Source: Siphonodentalium dalli (Eukaryota; Mollusca; Scaphopoda; Gadilida; Siphonodentaliidae). Taken from it: DNA of 64,000 nucleotides. This document shows, piece by piece, positions 47,815 through 60,188 of the stretch. Location: assembly GCA_032622095.1 (NCBI GenBank), contig CP136065.1:67175675-67239674 (forward strand). Reading direction: 5' to 3'. The position numbers and the translations under genes were made by a program. Positions within the stretch are counted from its first letter, which is position 1; each line of letters opens with the position of its first letter. The notes beneath the pieces are model-generated. The model had not been told where the DNA came from. It saw only the letters and a program-made list of their open reading frames with translations, and did not search any database.

Positions 47815-48830
47815 AAAGATGTCAAAAGTGGGGCCATTCGAGTCCGGAGTGCCTAGAGGATGAGAGGGACACAAACATTGATAAACAATATGTTTGGCGC
47901 CGATTTCCGCCTAATTGACACATATTCTTCTCCGTGATACGAATAATCTATTCGCGTGGTTTAAATGCGCCAAATTGGTGCCTTTTGGCGAGAGATGTGC
48001 AATGGTGGCCCTAAATTTGATACGAATTTGTATACTCGCCAATTTTCATAAATGTTATATAGATTCATCTCAAAAATGAGTAAGTGTGTGGTTTAATGAT
48101 GTCAAAAGTGGCGCCGCTTGAGTCCGAAATAGGGACGGGAGGGTCACCAACAAATATGTTTAGTGCCAACTACCAGCAAACTCATACACGTTCTTCTCAA
48201 ATGATACCATTAATCAAATATTTGCGAATATCTATCTGTGTTCTATATATAACTTTAAGGGTACAATCGAGATGGCACCAAGGCGGTCTAACAGGGGTAA
48301 CTTTTTACGAGTAGGATAATGGTGCGGGTTAAAATTTTCTAAAGTGACGTTGTTGGTGTCAGGGGAGGGGCTATTTTTAGCGCATATTTCAACCAAATTA
48401 ATATATTATTCTTCTCCGTGATACGAGGAATATAAACGTGTGATTTAAAGACGCGAAATTGGTGCCGTTTGGGGGAGAGATGAGGGAAGGGGGGTAATAA
48501 CTATGATAAGAATTTGTTTAGTTGCCGATTACCACAAAACTTATATATAATCATCTCCATTATATGCATGAGTCTAATAGACGTGGTTTAAATATGACAA
48601 AAGTGGCGCGGTTCAAGTCATGCATGAGGGGAGTTGCACCAAAGTTGATACAAATATATTTAGCACTGATTCCACCAAATTCATGCACGTTCTTCTCTAA
48701 TGATATGATGAATTAAATCACATTTGGGGTCGTTTGGGTCATGGATGGCGAGAGGAGATCCACTAGCATTGATAAGATTGTTCAATTCGCTGATATCCAA
48801 CAAAGTTATATATAGTCATCTCCCATGTCG
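47815..48830. repeat. Helitron-type tandem array
   Basis: Repeats alternate GATGTCAAAAGTGGCGCCGC, CGCCAAATTGGTGCC, TTCTTCTCCGTGATACGA and ATATATAATCATCTCCAT words. They are shared with 39553-40400. The + strand Helitron-like 5' start at 48242 lies within the array. Confidence 0.75.
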
Positions 48831-49987
48831 TTCTATTGAGTTTTTGGCATTCCATTTTCACAATATCGACAAATTGTGACCCTATTAAGTCACTTGAACA
48901 ATTATATCTTCTCAACTGTCATATTTATATGGGGATGGAAATCAGGGCATTACTAGCAACCCAGATACACAGAAGAAAACATTAAAAGTATATTTATATC
49001 AATATATTTAAGAGATACATATATTCATTCAAACCAGGGACCTTGAATCGTCAGATGATTGCATATTAGAATGGCTCATGTATATATTATAACACGATTG
49101 AGTCTGTCCCATTCAATAGAGTAAAAAAAGTTACAATTGCCAAGAGATATGGAAATGTAGAGCAGGCCTGTTCAAAAATAGTGGTCACAGTGTGTAGTCA
49201 AATATGATTACTTCTGAGATAAAGGAAAACGCAGTCCGTAGCACATGACTTTTCAGGATCCTCCAATAGTGACATCTGACAAGGGTATATCTGCCCGATA
49301 CAGAGGATTTCTTTCATTTTTTTAGAACAGACTCATCACCTAACATAAACAACTCAAAAATATCGCTGTGTTGGGCACACGCAGCTGCTATAGAGAGAGA
49401 GAGAGAGATAATCATTTATTAACGTGACATGTGCAATACATAAATCATTAATATATATATATATTTCAATTACAATTAGCACCCGGCCCATAGGGCCTAT
49501 ATGTCACGCTTAATAGTATAAGTATGTACATGGTTTGGTCCAACACATGTGGACTATCCTCAGTGATGATATAAAGAGAATATAAAGTAGATAATTTCAT
49601 TTTAATCTTACACAATTTGGAGATATACGTGCATAGCATCATTCATAACACAACTGTCGTCTTTTATGTTTTCGAACTAATGTGTTTATAATGTTCATGT
49701 TTCATGCTATAACGTCTGAAGTATACGCAGTTGTAAATAAATACATACTTCTTTATTGGTGGGACGCATTAAATGCGATAAACAAAATGATAATCGCTCC
49801 GACCTGACAATGTGAGCCACTACTTATATTCCATGTGTAAGAATCATGTTTTGTGGTGCCATTTGGATAGACAATTTATGAGAATACGTGTAACACTTTG
49901 AGAGCAAGAGTATTCTCTATTCCCACCAAATATCCACAGAGGGTTTCACATCACTTTAACCTGTGCAACGCCGGGTAACCCTGCTAG
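48242..49987 (+). mobile_element. Helitron candidate
   Basis: The 5' TCTATATATAACTTTAAGGG is similar to the starts at 39553 and 43940. A 3' end CGGGTAACCCTGCTAG followed by T at 49984-49987 fits a Helitron terminus and resembles the ends at 43744 and 43433. Whether this start and end belong to one element is uncertain, because the interval also holds other repeats. No Rep/helicase coding is seen. Confidence 0.45.
49391..49510 (-). mobile_element. GA microsatellite and probable LINE/SINE 3' end
   Basis: On the - strand: ATAGGCCCTATGGGCCGGGT, an AT-rich run, AATAAATGATTATC and a CT-repeat tail. This is the layout of a retroposon 3' end with a simple-repeat tail. It is different in sequence from the TATCC-tailed family. 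Confidence 0.5.
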
Positions 49988-50310
49988 TCATTAATAAAGA
50001 TGCAGTCGAACATCAAAACACGTTGATATAATTGATTACATGTAGTATTGTTATCCATGTGTCAGGCAGTAGCTATGATTTTGTTTTCATGTTTCAATTT
50101 GATTAACATTATGTACTATACATGTATGATGTATCTAGTTTTATCTTTATTCGAAAAGCTTTTTTATGATTCGCAACAGGTGGTGCCAAATTGATTTAAA
50201 TTTTTCGGTGTGACTGATATTTTATTTTATTATGTTAAAATCATCTTGTTAGAACTGGTGAATCAATGTGTAAGTCACCCGGAGTGTTTAACTGCTTCCT
50301 TTTAATTCAG

Positions 50311-50490
50311 ATTTACGGGATGGGTTCGTGCATAATGCAGAACTAATGTTGTGGTACCAAATTGACCACAACAGCCGAATGACGTGGTTCGATCACAAGG
50401 CCATGTGCGAGTGTAAGAGAGGGCACTTACTCGAGATCACCAGCCAGGCCATGTTTGATTGGCTCAATGACCTGATTCCAGCAGTAGATT
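50311..50490 (+). CDS. C-type-lectin domain exon (N-terminal half)
   Basis: Acceptor TTTTAATTCAG ends at 50310 and donor GTGAGT starts at 50491. The 180-bp exon reads LMLWYQIDHNSRMTWFDHKAM, then CECKRGHLLEITSQAMFDWL: the usual start of a C-type-lectin domain (Trp before the first core Cys, GHLLEITS, then the WL helix). The WIGL/WxW half must be in a later exon, which I could not find in the window. Both ends are phase 1, so the exon is symmetric and joins in frame to the PAN exon at 32041-32335. C-type lectins bind sugars or proteins extracellularly; the sugar-binding loop is not in this exon. Confidence 0.82.
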
Positions 50491-52809
50491 GTGAGTCAAA
50501 TTACAATGTAATGTGTAGATGAACGTTATTTATCAGATGGGGAAAGTATACCCGGACATATACATATCATATCCATTAAAACCACAATAAACCGACAGAA
50601 TATTAAAATGTAGACATATTTTGTCCGTATACCACTCATACATGTCGCATAAATAACATGTTGTTCTCAAGATGGTACGCAGTGCTAGTAAACAAAAGAC
50701 ATGTGGTGTTTCAGTACAGGACGGAAGAGGGAGATCCCGCTATGTGAACTTTGGATAAAACTGTATCACATTGTGTACAACATACAACTATAGCTCTCGT
50801 TAATCCTCGCCATTCAATAGTTTTGGGTAAAGAATGTGTCACAGTTAATCAAACTCCCCCCAAACAAATCACCACGGTATTGACTGCTTGGCTTATCGTA
50901 CATTCTTTATGTGTAGTATATATACAAAAGCTCGGATCGCACAAGTATGTTTTGTGGATAATATCGTATTCATACTATCATTTTACTATACTATTAATGC
51001 ATACTTGCAGGGGGGGGGGGCAGGAACAAATTTGCATACACAACGCTGAATAATTTTTTTGCAGCACTTTGGACCCCCACCCCCCTCTTTGTGCAAAAAC
51101 AATATTTTTTTCCACTCATGGTTTTGGGACCCCCCCTTTCCAGTCACATTTGAATGAAATTTATCAAGTTGGAGAGCCATTATAGGCAAAACTATTAGGG
51201 TGTAGAATGTCCAGTGAAGGTTGAGAAACAGAGAATGGTTAAATTAGAACATATAATAATTATATATAATAATTAAATTGAACATATATAATAATTATCA
51301 GTCATTCGTAATTTGACCATTCTGTTTTATCAAGCATCATCCAACTTTGGTGTACTTTCGCCACCAGTTAAACTCAAATACTAATAAATTATAACTATGA
51401 GCACAAGCAATACACTCATGAGATTAACAACATTTATCATGAAAAACTCAACACAACCAGCTGACACAACCAGTGAAACAACTTTAAAAAAATATTTTAT
51501 ATAATTATTTATTCCAGACTTTTTATAGTTGCTAGTTAAAGTGAAGTTGTAAACACACAGTGTTTTGACTGGTGGTATTAATATAGTTTCCTATGAACGA
51601 TCCACTCCGATCTTATTGGATTTAATGGAGTCAGATGTAGCAGACTTTCTATGCAAAATGTATCAGATATATTCATTTTCATTTTATCATCGATATGTCG
51701 TTCAACTGACATTTCTAAATTGAATTTTGAAAAATGTTGAAGCTGATTGAAGAATTATTTAAGTTAATTTAAACTCAGGTGAAGTTTCAATTATCGTTGT
51801 GCAAAAAGTGACTTACAAAATCTGTATCTAATCTGGATTAAGACATGAATGAGTTTAACAAGAAACTTTGGTTACATTTTCTGGTACAAAACTGTTTCTT
51901 GCATGTTTTACAATATGAAGTGTATGTGGTTAGATGGATCATTTTAATATTAACAATAGCTAAATGGTTGTAGAATAGCGCATTATTTCACAAGTGAAAG
52001 ACAGTCATGTTTTACTAAGAAAATGCTATTGAGACTGATAGAGATCCATGTGAATGTCTGTTCATTAATAATTGGGTATATAACACTGTAGACCTTTTGT
52101 CTTTTATAGTATTAGTAACTTTGTGTCAGAAACATGTTTATAGATTAGAGAACAGGCATGTTCTACATTTATTTTACACATTATTTCAGTTTCATATCAG
52201 ACTTGGAGAGTTATCCAACCCAGGTGGGCCAGCTCAGTTAAAAATTTCACAAAGGTTTACTTAGTATTAGAAGGGACCAAATAATCAAAAACATATGAGG
52301 CCAACCTGACCACAGATAACTGTACCGAGTATCTTGTGTGTACACTACAGGTGTTATTTAGATCATAACACATCAAAACAATCATTACACAGGCTAAACA
52401 GCTTGTAATTAGGTCAAAATGGCAAAAGGAAAAAATTTGCAAGCCCCAGAAAACACCGGAAAAAACGTGTTTTCAGGAGCGGCGACACCCCCACCCCGGC
52501 CTTGTGTCGGATTTGTTTTGCACGACCCCCCCCTAACATTTATTTTCTAATTTATAACATACAACCTTCCAGCCCCAACCAACTTAAATGAGGCATCAAC
52601 AATATTACTGTTATTTCCTCATCGGGCGATACGAACCTTGTGAACATAAACTCAAACACGTGTGAAAAAGTAACTGACGTGTGATTCACGACAGAAAACG
52701 TGTGGTCTCTAATTCACAATACATTAGTATTAACCAAAACGAACACTATCCTGCCTCAAACACTGGGTCAAGCCTTCCATAACCCAGTTCCAGTGAACAA
52801 CACTCTGAT
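50491..52809. other. Unassigned stretch with a G-run
   Basis: A G-run lies at 51011-51020 followed by C-runs (near 51075 and 51130), with an AT repeat ATATAATAATTAT at 51250-51300. No further lectin exon is recognised. 52480-52560 is C-rich and may be the edge of the Crypton-like element that follows. Confidence 0.35.
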
Positions 52810-54144
52810 ATGAGTGACGTCAAAAGTGTTCGTTCTCGTCGCCCCAGAAAAACTAAAAAGTTCTGCGGCGCCACTCATCAACAAAATGAACAGTTTTTAA
52901 ATGAAATGGCAAACATTTCTGAGCAAAATTTCATTGGCCTAGACAGGATCTTGAACAACTTACCTCCTCAACATCAGCATGAACGACTTCTGGAGCGACT
53001 GAAGTAACTCTGCCTCAGGATACCAAAAAACCAGGTAGGTGTTTCATCACATTTAAATTGCACTAAAATTCATACCGGCATGTTGCATTGGAAAATGTTT
53101 CAAGAAAATTGTATTTATAATGGCGCCATTTTTTATTTATCTACAGGAAACTGCAAAAACCGGTGATGCTGATAACAAAGCCAGAAGATTCCACCACATG
53201 ACAGAAGATGAAATGGCTGAACTGGAGAAAAATCGTCAAGCTGTGTCGAAAAAATCAAACACAAAATGGGGCATGAAGATTTTTGATGGTAAGTTACTAA
53301 GTACTATTGATTAATAATTTAAAGAAATTTATAACAAACTTGGATCTGCAAAATGTAAAACAAAATAGTGCAAAAAAAGAAAGAAAGAAAGAAATTAATA
53401 AATTAAGAAACTAGTAATTAAATGAAACAGTAAATTACTATCTATGCGGAAATATAGTTTATACAGTATATTGTTCTCCAACTGATACATCTATACACTC
53501 ATAGATCAATAAAAAAAATGACGTTGATGGCATATCAAAATAGTGAATAAAGTATATTGTTTAGCATCTTACAATTTTATCCTCCCACAACTGCATAGGA
53601 AATGTTATTAAGTGCCTGTAAACTTTTGTCATTACAGATTGGTGTATAGAACGAGAAGGTAACAAATATGACATGTATGCTATGAAGAAGGACGATTTGA
53701 ATGAAAAGTTAAGATCGTTTTATGCAGAAGCAAAGCCGACAAACGGTGATAAATATCACAAAAACGCATTAAAGGACACAGATAAATAGGCACGTTTCTG
53801 ATATTGCTAGTGGCCGGAATATTGGCATTTAAAAAATTTAGAATTCCGAGGTTCAAATAAGGTGCTGGATGCGAAATTGGAGAAACTTCAGAAAGATGGG
53901 AAATCAAGACCAACAAAGCACCATGAAATAGTGAATTCAAAAGATCTTCAGTTGATAAACTTGTATTTGTCTCAAGCCATGCCAATAATTCTGAAACTAA
54001 GAGTTTGGTATTTGCTAACATTTTACTTCGTCAGCAGAGGTTTGGAGTTTCATCATCAATTGTCTCTGAATTCATTTAATTTCCAAATTGATGAGAACGG
54101 TAGAGAGTATGTCAATATGAATCATGAAACATTGGAAAAACATT
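52810..54144 (+). pseudogene. Crypton-like tyrosine-recombinase gene, 5' part (three exons)
   Basis: Exon 1 (52810-53034) starts MSDVKSVRSRRPRKTKKFCG and has an in-frame TAA at 53005; its donor is GTAGGT. Exon 2 (53147-53288) reads RRFHHMTEDEMAELEKNRQA and NTKWGMKIFD, with donor GTAAGT. Exon 3 begins at 53639 with DWCIEREGNKYDMYAMKKDD, RSFYAEAKP and KYHKNALK, followed by a frameshifted stretch around 53785-53860, then KVLDAKLEKLQKDGKSRPTK and RVWYLLTFYFVSRGLEFHHQ. Exon phases match (0, then 1). This is the KIAA1958/ZMYM-related DUF3504 layout found in Crypton elements, whose YR enzyme moves DNA by site-specific recombination. The frame is cut at 54144 by an 8.16 kb transposon. Confidence 0.8.
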
Positions 54145-56106
54145 TAGTCCAGGAGATATTGATCGACCTCTGCACCTCCCCAAGGACTCAACTTCACCCC
54201 ACTAATTTTCTTTCTTAACGTCTCCTCTAATTTTTGTCGGTTGTTAACAAGAAAAAAAGTGTCCGCAGAGACTCCAGATAAGATGGCGCCCATCATGGCG
54301 GCCATTTTGTTATATGCACCAGGTCTCTTTGGTCGCCATTATAGTAAAGATGATATCACGTGCGGTCTTGTTGTCCGCTCGATTCGTTATGCTAATATAC
54401 CACCATTACAAATTAGCCAAAAATCCTACACCAGAATCAGATATGGCGGCCGGCCAAGATGGCCGCCGAAATGTGAAAATATGCTATATTTCTGATAATT
54501 CAACACCTTTCGTTTGTCTCTGAGGGAAAATATTGGCTTCTTGGCGTGGTGTTTTTTCCCCCAAATGCCGGTATAATAGGTCAAAAGCCGAATCGACGCT
54601 AATAACGCGATGTAATGTTTCGAATCAACGAATGTTATTGCTATCATAACCACACACATGCATATATATGTACAGAATATACTCGAGCTAGGATTCTTCT
54701 TATGCCTGAGTTGAGGAATATTTACCCAAATCCAAGATGGCGACCAAAATGGCCACCAGAAATAAAAAATAGCTGATTTTAACATCAGTGAGCGTTATTG
54801 TCACGACAACTCCGCTCATGTTTATTATTGTGAGTTGGGAACACTTAGGCGAAGAACTGTCCTTATATAATATCCAATTAAAGTCCCCCAAATCGAAAAT
54901 GGCGCCCACAATGGCTGACAGATTTTGAAAAATCACCGAAATTCCCTCATTTTCACATTATTGGGCATTATTTTCGAGACAACTACACACATGCTTACAG
55001 TTGAGTTGGAAATACTGAGGTGAAGTAATCACCTTGCATCTGAGGCAAGAAATTGTTTTCCAAATCGAAGATGGCGGCCAAATGGCGAACGATATTTGAA
55101 AACAAGCTCACATTCCTTTACTTTCTTACGATGGGCGTTATTGTTGCGCGAATTCTGCCCACAATTACATGTTGATATGGAACATTAATATGAAGTATTC
55201 ATTTGAGTTTGGCAAACTCTCACAGTCAAGATGTGGCCAAACTGGCGGCCAAAAATTGAAAAGAAGTCGATATTATCACATACTAATTTCAACTTTATGT
55301 CATTATATCGATATACGTATGGACGAAACGGTACATAATATAAGCCGTCTATAAGTCGTAGTCTTCCTGAAGGATGAAGTTCCACAATTAATAATCGCGA
55401 TGTGGCATTTCGAAATCCATTCTCTACTAAGTGCCCATAATGGCTGTAACCGTATATATAGGTGTGCCGAATAGTCATATTATGACTTCCAAGAATAAAA
55501 AACAACAGTACCTGAGCTTATTCTGATTTGCCACATTCAGCATTATCTGGACCAGTTTCCGTCTCTTAGCTGGGAATTCTTATCCTTATTCTGGCGATCT
55601 TCATTCGTGGTATAGCTTATGGTATAATCCAGATGCTACATGTGGGATCTGAGCGTCATTTTGTGCGATAAACTAGAGAGGTATGCGGTCGATGCGTATA
55701 CTAGCTTTCAGAAGGACCTCTCTATCTGCGTATTTTCAGCTTTGGTGACCTAATGGGGATAACAACATGTACACATTGTGACCTTCCCAAACAGCCACAG
55801 CTCAATATATGGTTCATCAATTAGCATACTCATCTATTGCACTGATGTACCCGGACAACTTCTGTATATGGCTTCGAATGTTGAAAGCCTGACATTTGAC
55901 GGATGCCTTTCTGTTAAGCTGTAGAAGACCATAATGCATAATATACCCACGCTTCTTGACCATGCTCATAAGAACAATCTTGTCGGCGTCCAGCAATCGT
56001 CTCACCGAACAGATCCAAGCAGATAATAACAATACACACGGTGCTAGTGTGTGGGTATGTGTCATGATAGTGAAATGAAATTGGGCATTGACTGCACCGC
56101 CCATTG

Positions 56107-56280
56107 GTACACCAAGTGATTTCTTCGTAACATCACGTTTCCGATCATTTTCCTGCATGAGACATATTAACATCTAAATTCTAAAGTTATATATATATAA
56201 AGCTATATGATCATAAAGGTCACGTCCCCCAACGTCCACAGCCATTGCCGTCGAGTCTATAAATTGTTCTTTAAATAAAT
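56107..56280 (+). repeat. 175-bp direct repeat, left copy
   Basis: GTACACCAAGTGATTTCTTC to TTGTTCTTTAAATAAAT, repeated in the same orientation at 60015-60188. A piece of it (AAGGTCACGTCCCCCAACGT, 56216-56235) also returns inverted at about 56710-56745. Direct repeats inside an inverted-arm element are unexpected and may mark an older nested insertion. Confidence 0.8.
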
Positions 56281-56745
56281 AGTGATACAAATGCTCCACA
56301 GTTCCTGACATTTCTTGAATAATACCGCCCACATACTGACACTAACAATGAGAGAGGATAAAAAAACGCACACCTTGGTTTCTATAAAGACATTATCCTT
56401 TAGTCGCTCCGACTGTTCTGGGGAGGCAAGCATAGTATTATCCGGACAAAATTATACGTCTGGTCAAGTTGAATCAGAACCGATTCGAAACGGATAAGGA
56501 AATACAATCTTCAATATCAAATATATAACCAGAACGAGCCTGTGGCTCTTTGTCACGGATCAGTTAAATATCATATATCAGAAATGGAATTAAATGTCAC
56601 TGGTCTTCAAAATCATGGCTGTATTTACGGGCATAGCAATATGAGTGAAATGCTTTTCTTGAAATCTTCAGATGACCCACTTTCGACAACGAAATCAGGT
56701 AAACTGTTCGACGGCAATTGCTGTGGACGTTGGGGGACGTGACAT
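56281..56745. other. Unassigned segment inside copy 3
   Basis: Two open stretches on the + strand (56315-56497, 56542-56742) have CSGEASIVLSG and NVTGLQNHGCIYGHSNMSEM. I recognise no domain. The second ends at a donor-like AG|GTAAAC. It could be captured host exon material or chance. Confidence 0.3.
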
Positions 56746-57052
56746 TTATGATAATATAGAAATTACACGATTTGTGAAAAAATGTTTCCGGATATCCGTT
56801 TTGTATTTTGTCCCTTGTAATTTGAGTTTATGTCCTCTGCTCCTTGTGTAGTCAGCGAATACAAAGTAATTACATGGGTCCGTGTTATACATTCCATTCA
56901 GGTATTTACAAACCTCGATAAGATCGCCCCTAAATCGTCTATATTTCATTGACATTAAGTTGAGTTTTATGAGGCGATCTCGGTAGTTAAGATGCTGTAT
57001 TTCTGTGACCAATTTAGTCGCTCTTCGCTGAACCTTCTCAAGTGCAATACTC
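56746..57052 (-). pseudogene. LINE reverse transcriptase relic, C-terminal piece
   Basis: On the - strand: ALEKVQRRATKLV (just before 57012), TEIQHLNYRDRLIKLNLMSM, then KYRRFRGDLIEVCKYLNGMY. This is the C-terminal domain of CR1/jockey-type polymerases. It continues the piece at 59533-59760; the two are separated by the 2474-bp element. The stop after about 89 codons and drift at the end show decay. Confidence 0.82.
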
Positions 57053-57055
57053 TGA

Positions 57056-59529
57056 GGTCCGAATCGGCATCTCTGGTTTAGACTAGGTTTTATTCTAGAC
57101 CAGGTTTAACTCCAGTTTAAACTAGGTTTAAGTAGGGTTTAAACTTGGTTTTACAGTTGTTAAACCAGGTTTATGGGAGTAAAACTGGGTTTTAGCGTAC
57201 TTAAACCAAGTTTTGTGATAAACTCAGTTTAAGTTGAAACTAGGTTTTATTAACGTGATAAAGTTATGGTAATATTACTAATTGTTTGTGGTGAATTGGC
57301 TATATAATCATCAGTATAAGCTTAGGTATATATGATTTACACGTACCATACGTCTCGCCTCGAACATACACCTTTAAACATACTTTGAAAAAAATTCAAA
57401 GTTAAACCACCCTAGGCCAGGTTTGACTAAAACCTAGTTTTTTGGGTTTAATCATTCGGCCGATATTTTTCGCCCAATATTGATGTTGTTTCTTCGTGAA
57501 TATGGGAGTGTTTATTTTAAATTGGGGGAGGCGTTTATGCGCGGGCGTTTGTCACTCAATGTAGATGCAGGAGAGTCTTAGTGGAATTAGGGGAGGCGAT
57601 GTCGGTACTTATGAGATAAATTCTAACAAAATATGTGCCAGTGTGATGGATGATTTCTTGCTATATATGTCTGTTTGCAATTCGCTCGTTCGGATGTCGA
57701 TTTGGCGGCTGAGAGCATGGCGGGATCGGACTGATCAGATTGACACGTTAGACACGAACATGACTTTTGAAACTGATTCCTTATTCACAAAAAGGTCTCT
57801 TTCGGTCAATTTGACGCATGGGTTGGTGGCCCGCCCAAATACCTATCAGAGACACCCCAGCCTTCACCCGGGGAGGGTAGCGGCCACCCTGAGGGGGTGG
57901 AGTATGGACTATTTTGGAGAACTGTAAGGATTTCGGCCAATTTGATAGTATGGGTGGGTGGCTGGCCCCAAATAACCCATAGAAACACCCCACCCTCACA
58001 TTCGGCGGGGGGGGGGGGGGGTACCACCGATGGGGTGAACGTGGGATATGGACCATTTTCGAGACTGGTAAGGATTTCGGCCATTGACGGCATGGATTGT
58101 TAGGCCCGCTCAAATGTCCCATAGGAACAGCCCACCCCTGAACGCTGGGGGAACCACCCCAGGAGGTGAAAATGGGGTATGGACCATTTTCGAGAACGGT
58201 AAGGATTTCGGTCAATTTGACGTCAGCAGTGTGCGTAGCCCGCTCCAACTACCCCCTAGAAACACCCTCACCCGGAGGTACCACCCCGAGGGGGTGAAAT
58301 GGGGTATGGACCATTTTCGAGAACGGTGGGTGGCACATCCCAAATGTCCCCCATAGAAACACCCCACCCCACTCGGACCCCATTTTCACCCGCGGTAAGG
58401 GTTGGGGTGTTTCTAAGACTATATTTGAGGGCGGGCCGCCCACCAATGACGTCATATTGGCCGAAATGCTTACCGTTCTCGATAACGGTCCATACCCCAT
58501 TCTATGGGGTATTTGGGGCGGGCCACCTACACATGCCGTAATATGTTTTTGCGAATAATGAATAAAATGCTCCATACCCCATTTTCACCCCAGCAGGGTG
58601 GTACCCTCCAGGGATGATGGTAGGGTGTCTATATGGGATATTTGGAGCGGGCCACACACCCCTGTCGTCAAATTGGCCGAAATCCTTACCGTTCTCGAAC
58701 ATGGTTCATATCCCATCTTCACACCTCGGGTGGTAGCCCACCCCACCCCGCCGGATGTGAGGGGTGGGGTGTTTATATGCGTTATTTGAGGTACCCTTCC
58801 CCGGGGGTGAGGGTTGGGGTGTTTATATTCGGTATTTGGGCGTACCCAATTTCCACCTCCTCTGTTGGGACCCCTCCCCCTGTGAGGGGTGGGTAGGGGT
58901 GGTTCTATGGTGTATTTTGATCGTGCCACCCACTCCTGCTGCCAAATTAATTAGCCTAAATCCTTACCGTCCATACCCCTGTTATCCCGGGGTGAGGGGT
59001 GATGTTTCTATCGGGTATTATGGGCGAGCCACCCATTCATGCCGTCAAATTCGCCGAAATCCTTCCCGTTCTCAAAAATGGTCCATACCCCATTTTCACC
59101 CGTCCGGATGGTACCCCCGGGATGGTGGTGTTTCTATGGGGTATTTTTGGCGGGCCCCCACCCATGCCCTCAAGAGATATTTTTGAGTTCCAAAAGTCAC
59201 GTTCGTCCATGATATTAGATAATATCTAACCGTTATACAACAGACCGTGCATTCGTCGTGATTTCTCAAAGCGCACGGGTTATTCCCCTGATTAGGAGAT
59301 TATATAGCGACAACAGGTCGCGTGACCGGACAATGAATTGACAAGTAGCGATAATAAACGGACAGACCACGCCTCCTATTCTTGCAATTGGACAAGTGAG
59401 GCCCACAGGTAACGCAATCGACCAAATCTGTGTCGTCCCAGCGGTGGACAAAAACTTGGTTTTACTACTAAAACCCAGTTTAAGCTGGTAGTTTAAACTA
59501 GGTCTAAACTGGAGATGCCGATTCGGACC
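57056..59529. mobile_element. Palindromic TIR element (2474 bp, TGA target duplication)
   Basis: The ends GGTCCGAATCGGCATCTC and GAGATGCCGATTCGGACC are perfect inverted repeats, flanked by TGA at 57053-57055 and 59530-59532. The flanks belong to one LINE polymerase frame, which confirms the insertion. Subterminal AAACCAGGTTTA/CTAGGTTTAA words recur at 57070-57250 and 59450-59510. The centre is an inverted tandem array. A small + strand frame at 57565-57927 has no recognised domain. A 3-bp duplication with GG-starting ends would suit a Harbinger-type MITE, but TGA is not the usual TWA. Confidence 0.85.
57800..59180. repeat. Inverted tandem array of GC-rich units of about 135 bp
   Basis: From 57800 to about 58420 units read ACCATTTTCGAGAACGGTAA, GGATTTCGG and CATAGAAACACCCCACCC. 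From about 58430 to 59180 the same units run in reverse (CCGAAATCCTTACCGTTCTC, GGGGTGTTTATATG). About ten units in total. It is much richer in G and C than its surroundings, and all open frames here are satellite artefacts. Confidence 0.85.
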
Positions 59530-59532
59530 TGA

Positions 59533-59760
59533 ATGTTCAAATGTGGGCTCCAAGCAGTGTTGCAGTATTCCAAATCTCGTCTCACCATTGTGGTGTATAA
59601 AGAATAAAATGTTGAAATATCCAAGCACGTGAATGTTCTTTTGATTACTCCGAGCATTTGATAAGCTTTGTTGCATGCTGAATTTACATGTATGTCGAAC
59701 TTTCCTGTCGATGTTCACTCCTAGGTCTTTTTCGTACTGGCTCGCCAATATTTCTGCTGT
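59533..59760 (-). pseudogene. LINE reverse transcriptase relic, upstream piece
   Basis: On the - strand: SQYEKDLGVNIDRKVR and, after a short stretch, YFNILFFIHHNGETRFG then LEPTFEHS, matching the thumb and linker of CR1/jockey-type polymerases (DLGVxID...YxTLVRPxLEY...W.P). It ends at the TGA target duplication of the nested element and resumes at 57052. To the right it joins transposon copy 3 sequence at about 59761 (compare 1870-1880 in copy 1). Confidence 0.82.
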
Positions 59761-60014
59761 ATCCGTCTGAAAGCCGTTCAGGCCAGGTGTGTACCATTGG
59801 CTACTACTATATAAGCCCCACCAGACTGGGCTGGGTGTAGTCTTAAAGGCGATGCCTTTGACAGTTGGTTGATATGTCATACTCACGCTGGGTGGTGGTC
59901 TGTATGGTTCAAGAAAGTACAAATGCCATCAAAACAAGGGTGAAATGTTCAACGCGAAGAATATCCAGAGGAATGTTACGTTGATGAGATCTTGCATTCA
60001 GTTCAACATACGTT

Positions 60015-60188
60015 GGGTACACCAAGTGATTTCTTCGTAACATCACGATTCCGACCATTTTCATGCATGAGACATATTAACTTCTAAATTCTAAAGTTAT
60101 ATATATATAGCTATATGATCATAAAGGTCACGTCCCCAGGGTCCACAGCCATTGCCGTCGAGTCTATAAATTGTTCTTTAAATAAATC
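60015..60188 (+). repeat. 175-bp direct repeat, right copy
   Basis: Second copy of 56107-56280, with small differences (for example CGATTCCGACC for CGTTTCCGATC). Confidence 0.8.

Noticed and set aside
57565-59186. Several proline- or glycine-rich open frames
   Set aside because: They lie in and beside the inverted GC-rich tandem array and appear as mirrored shadows on both strands.
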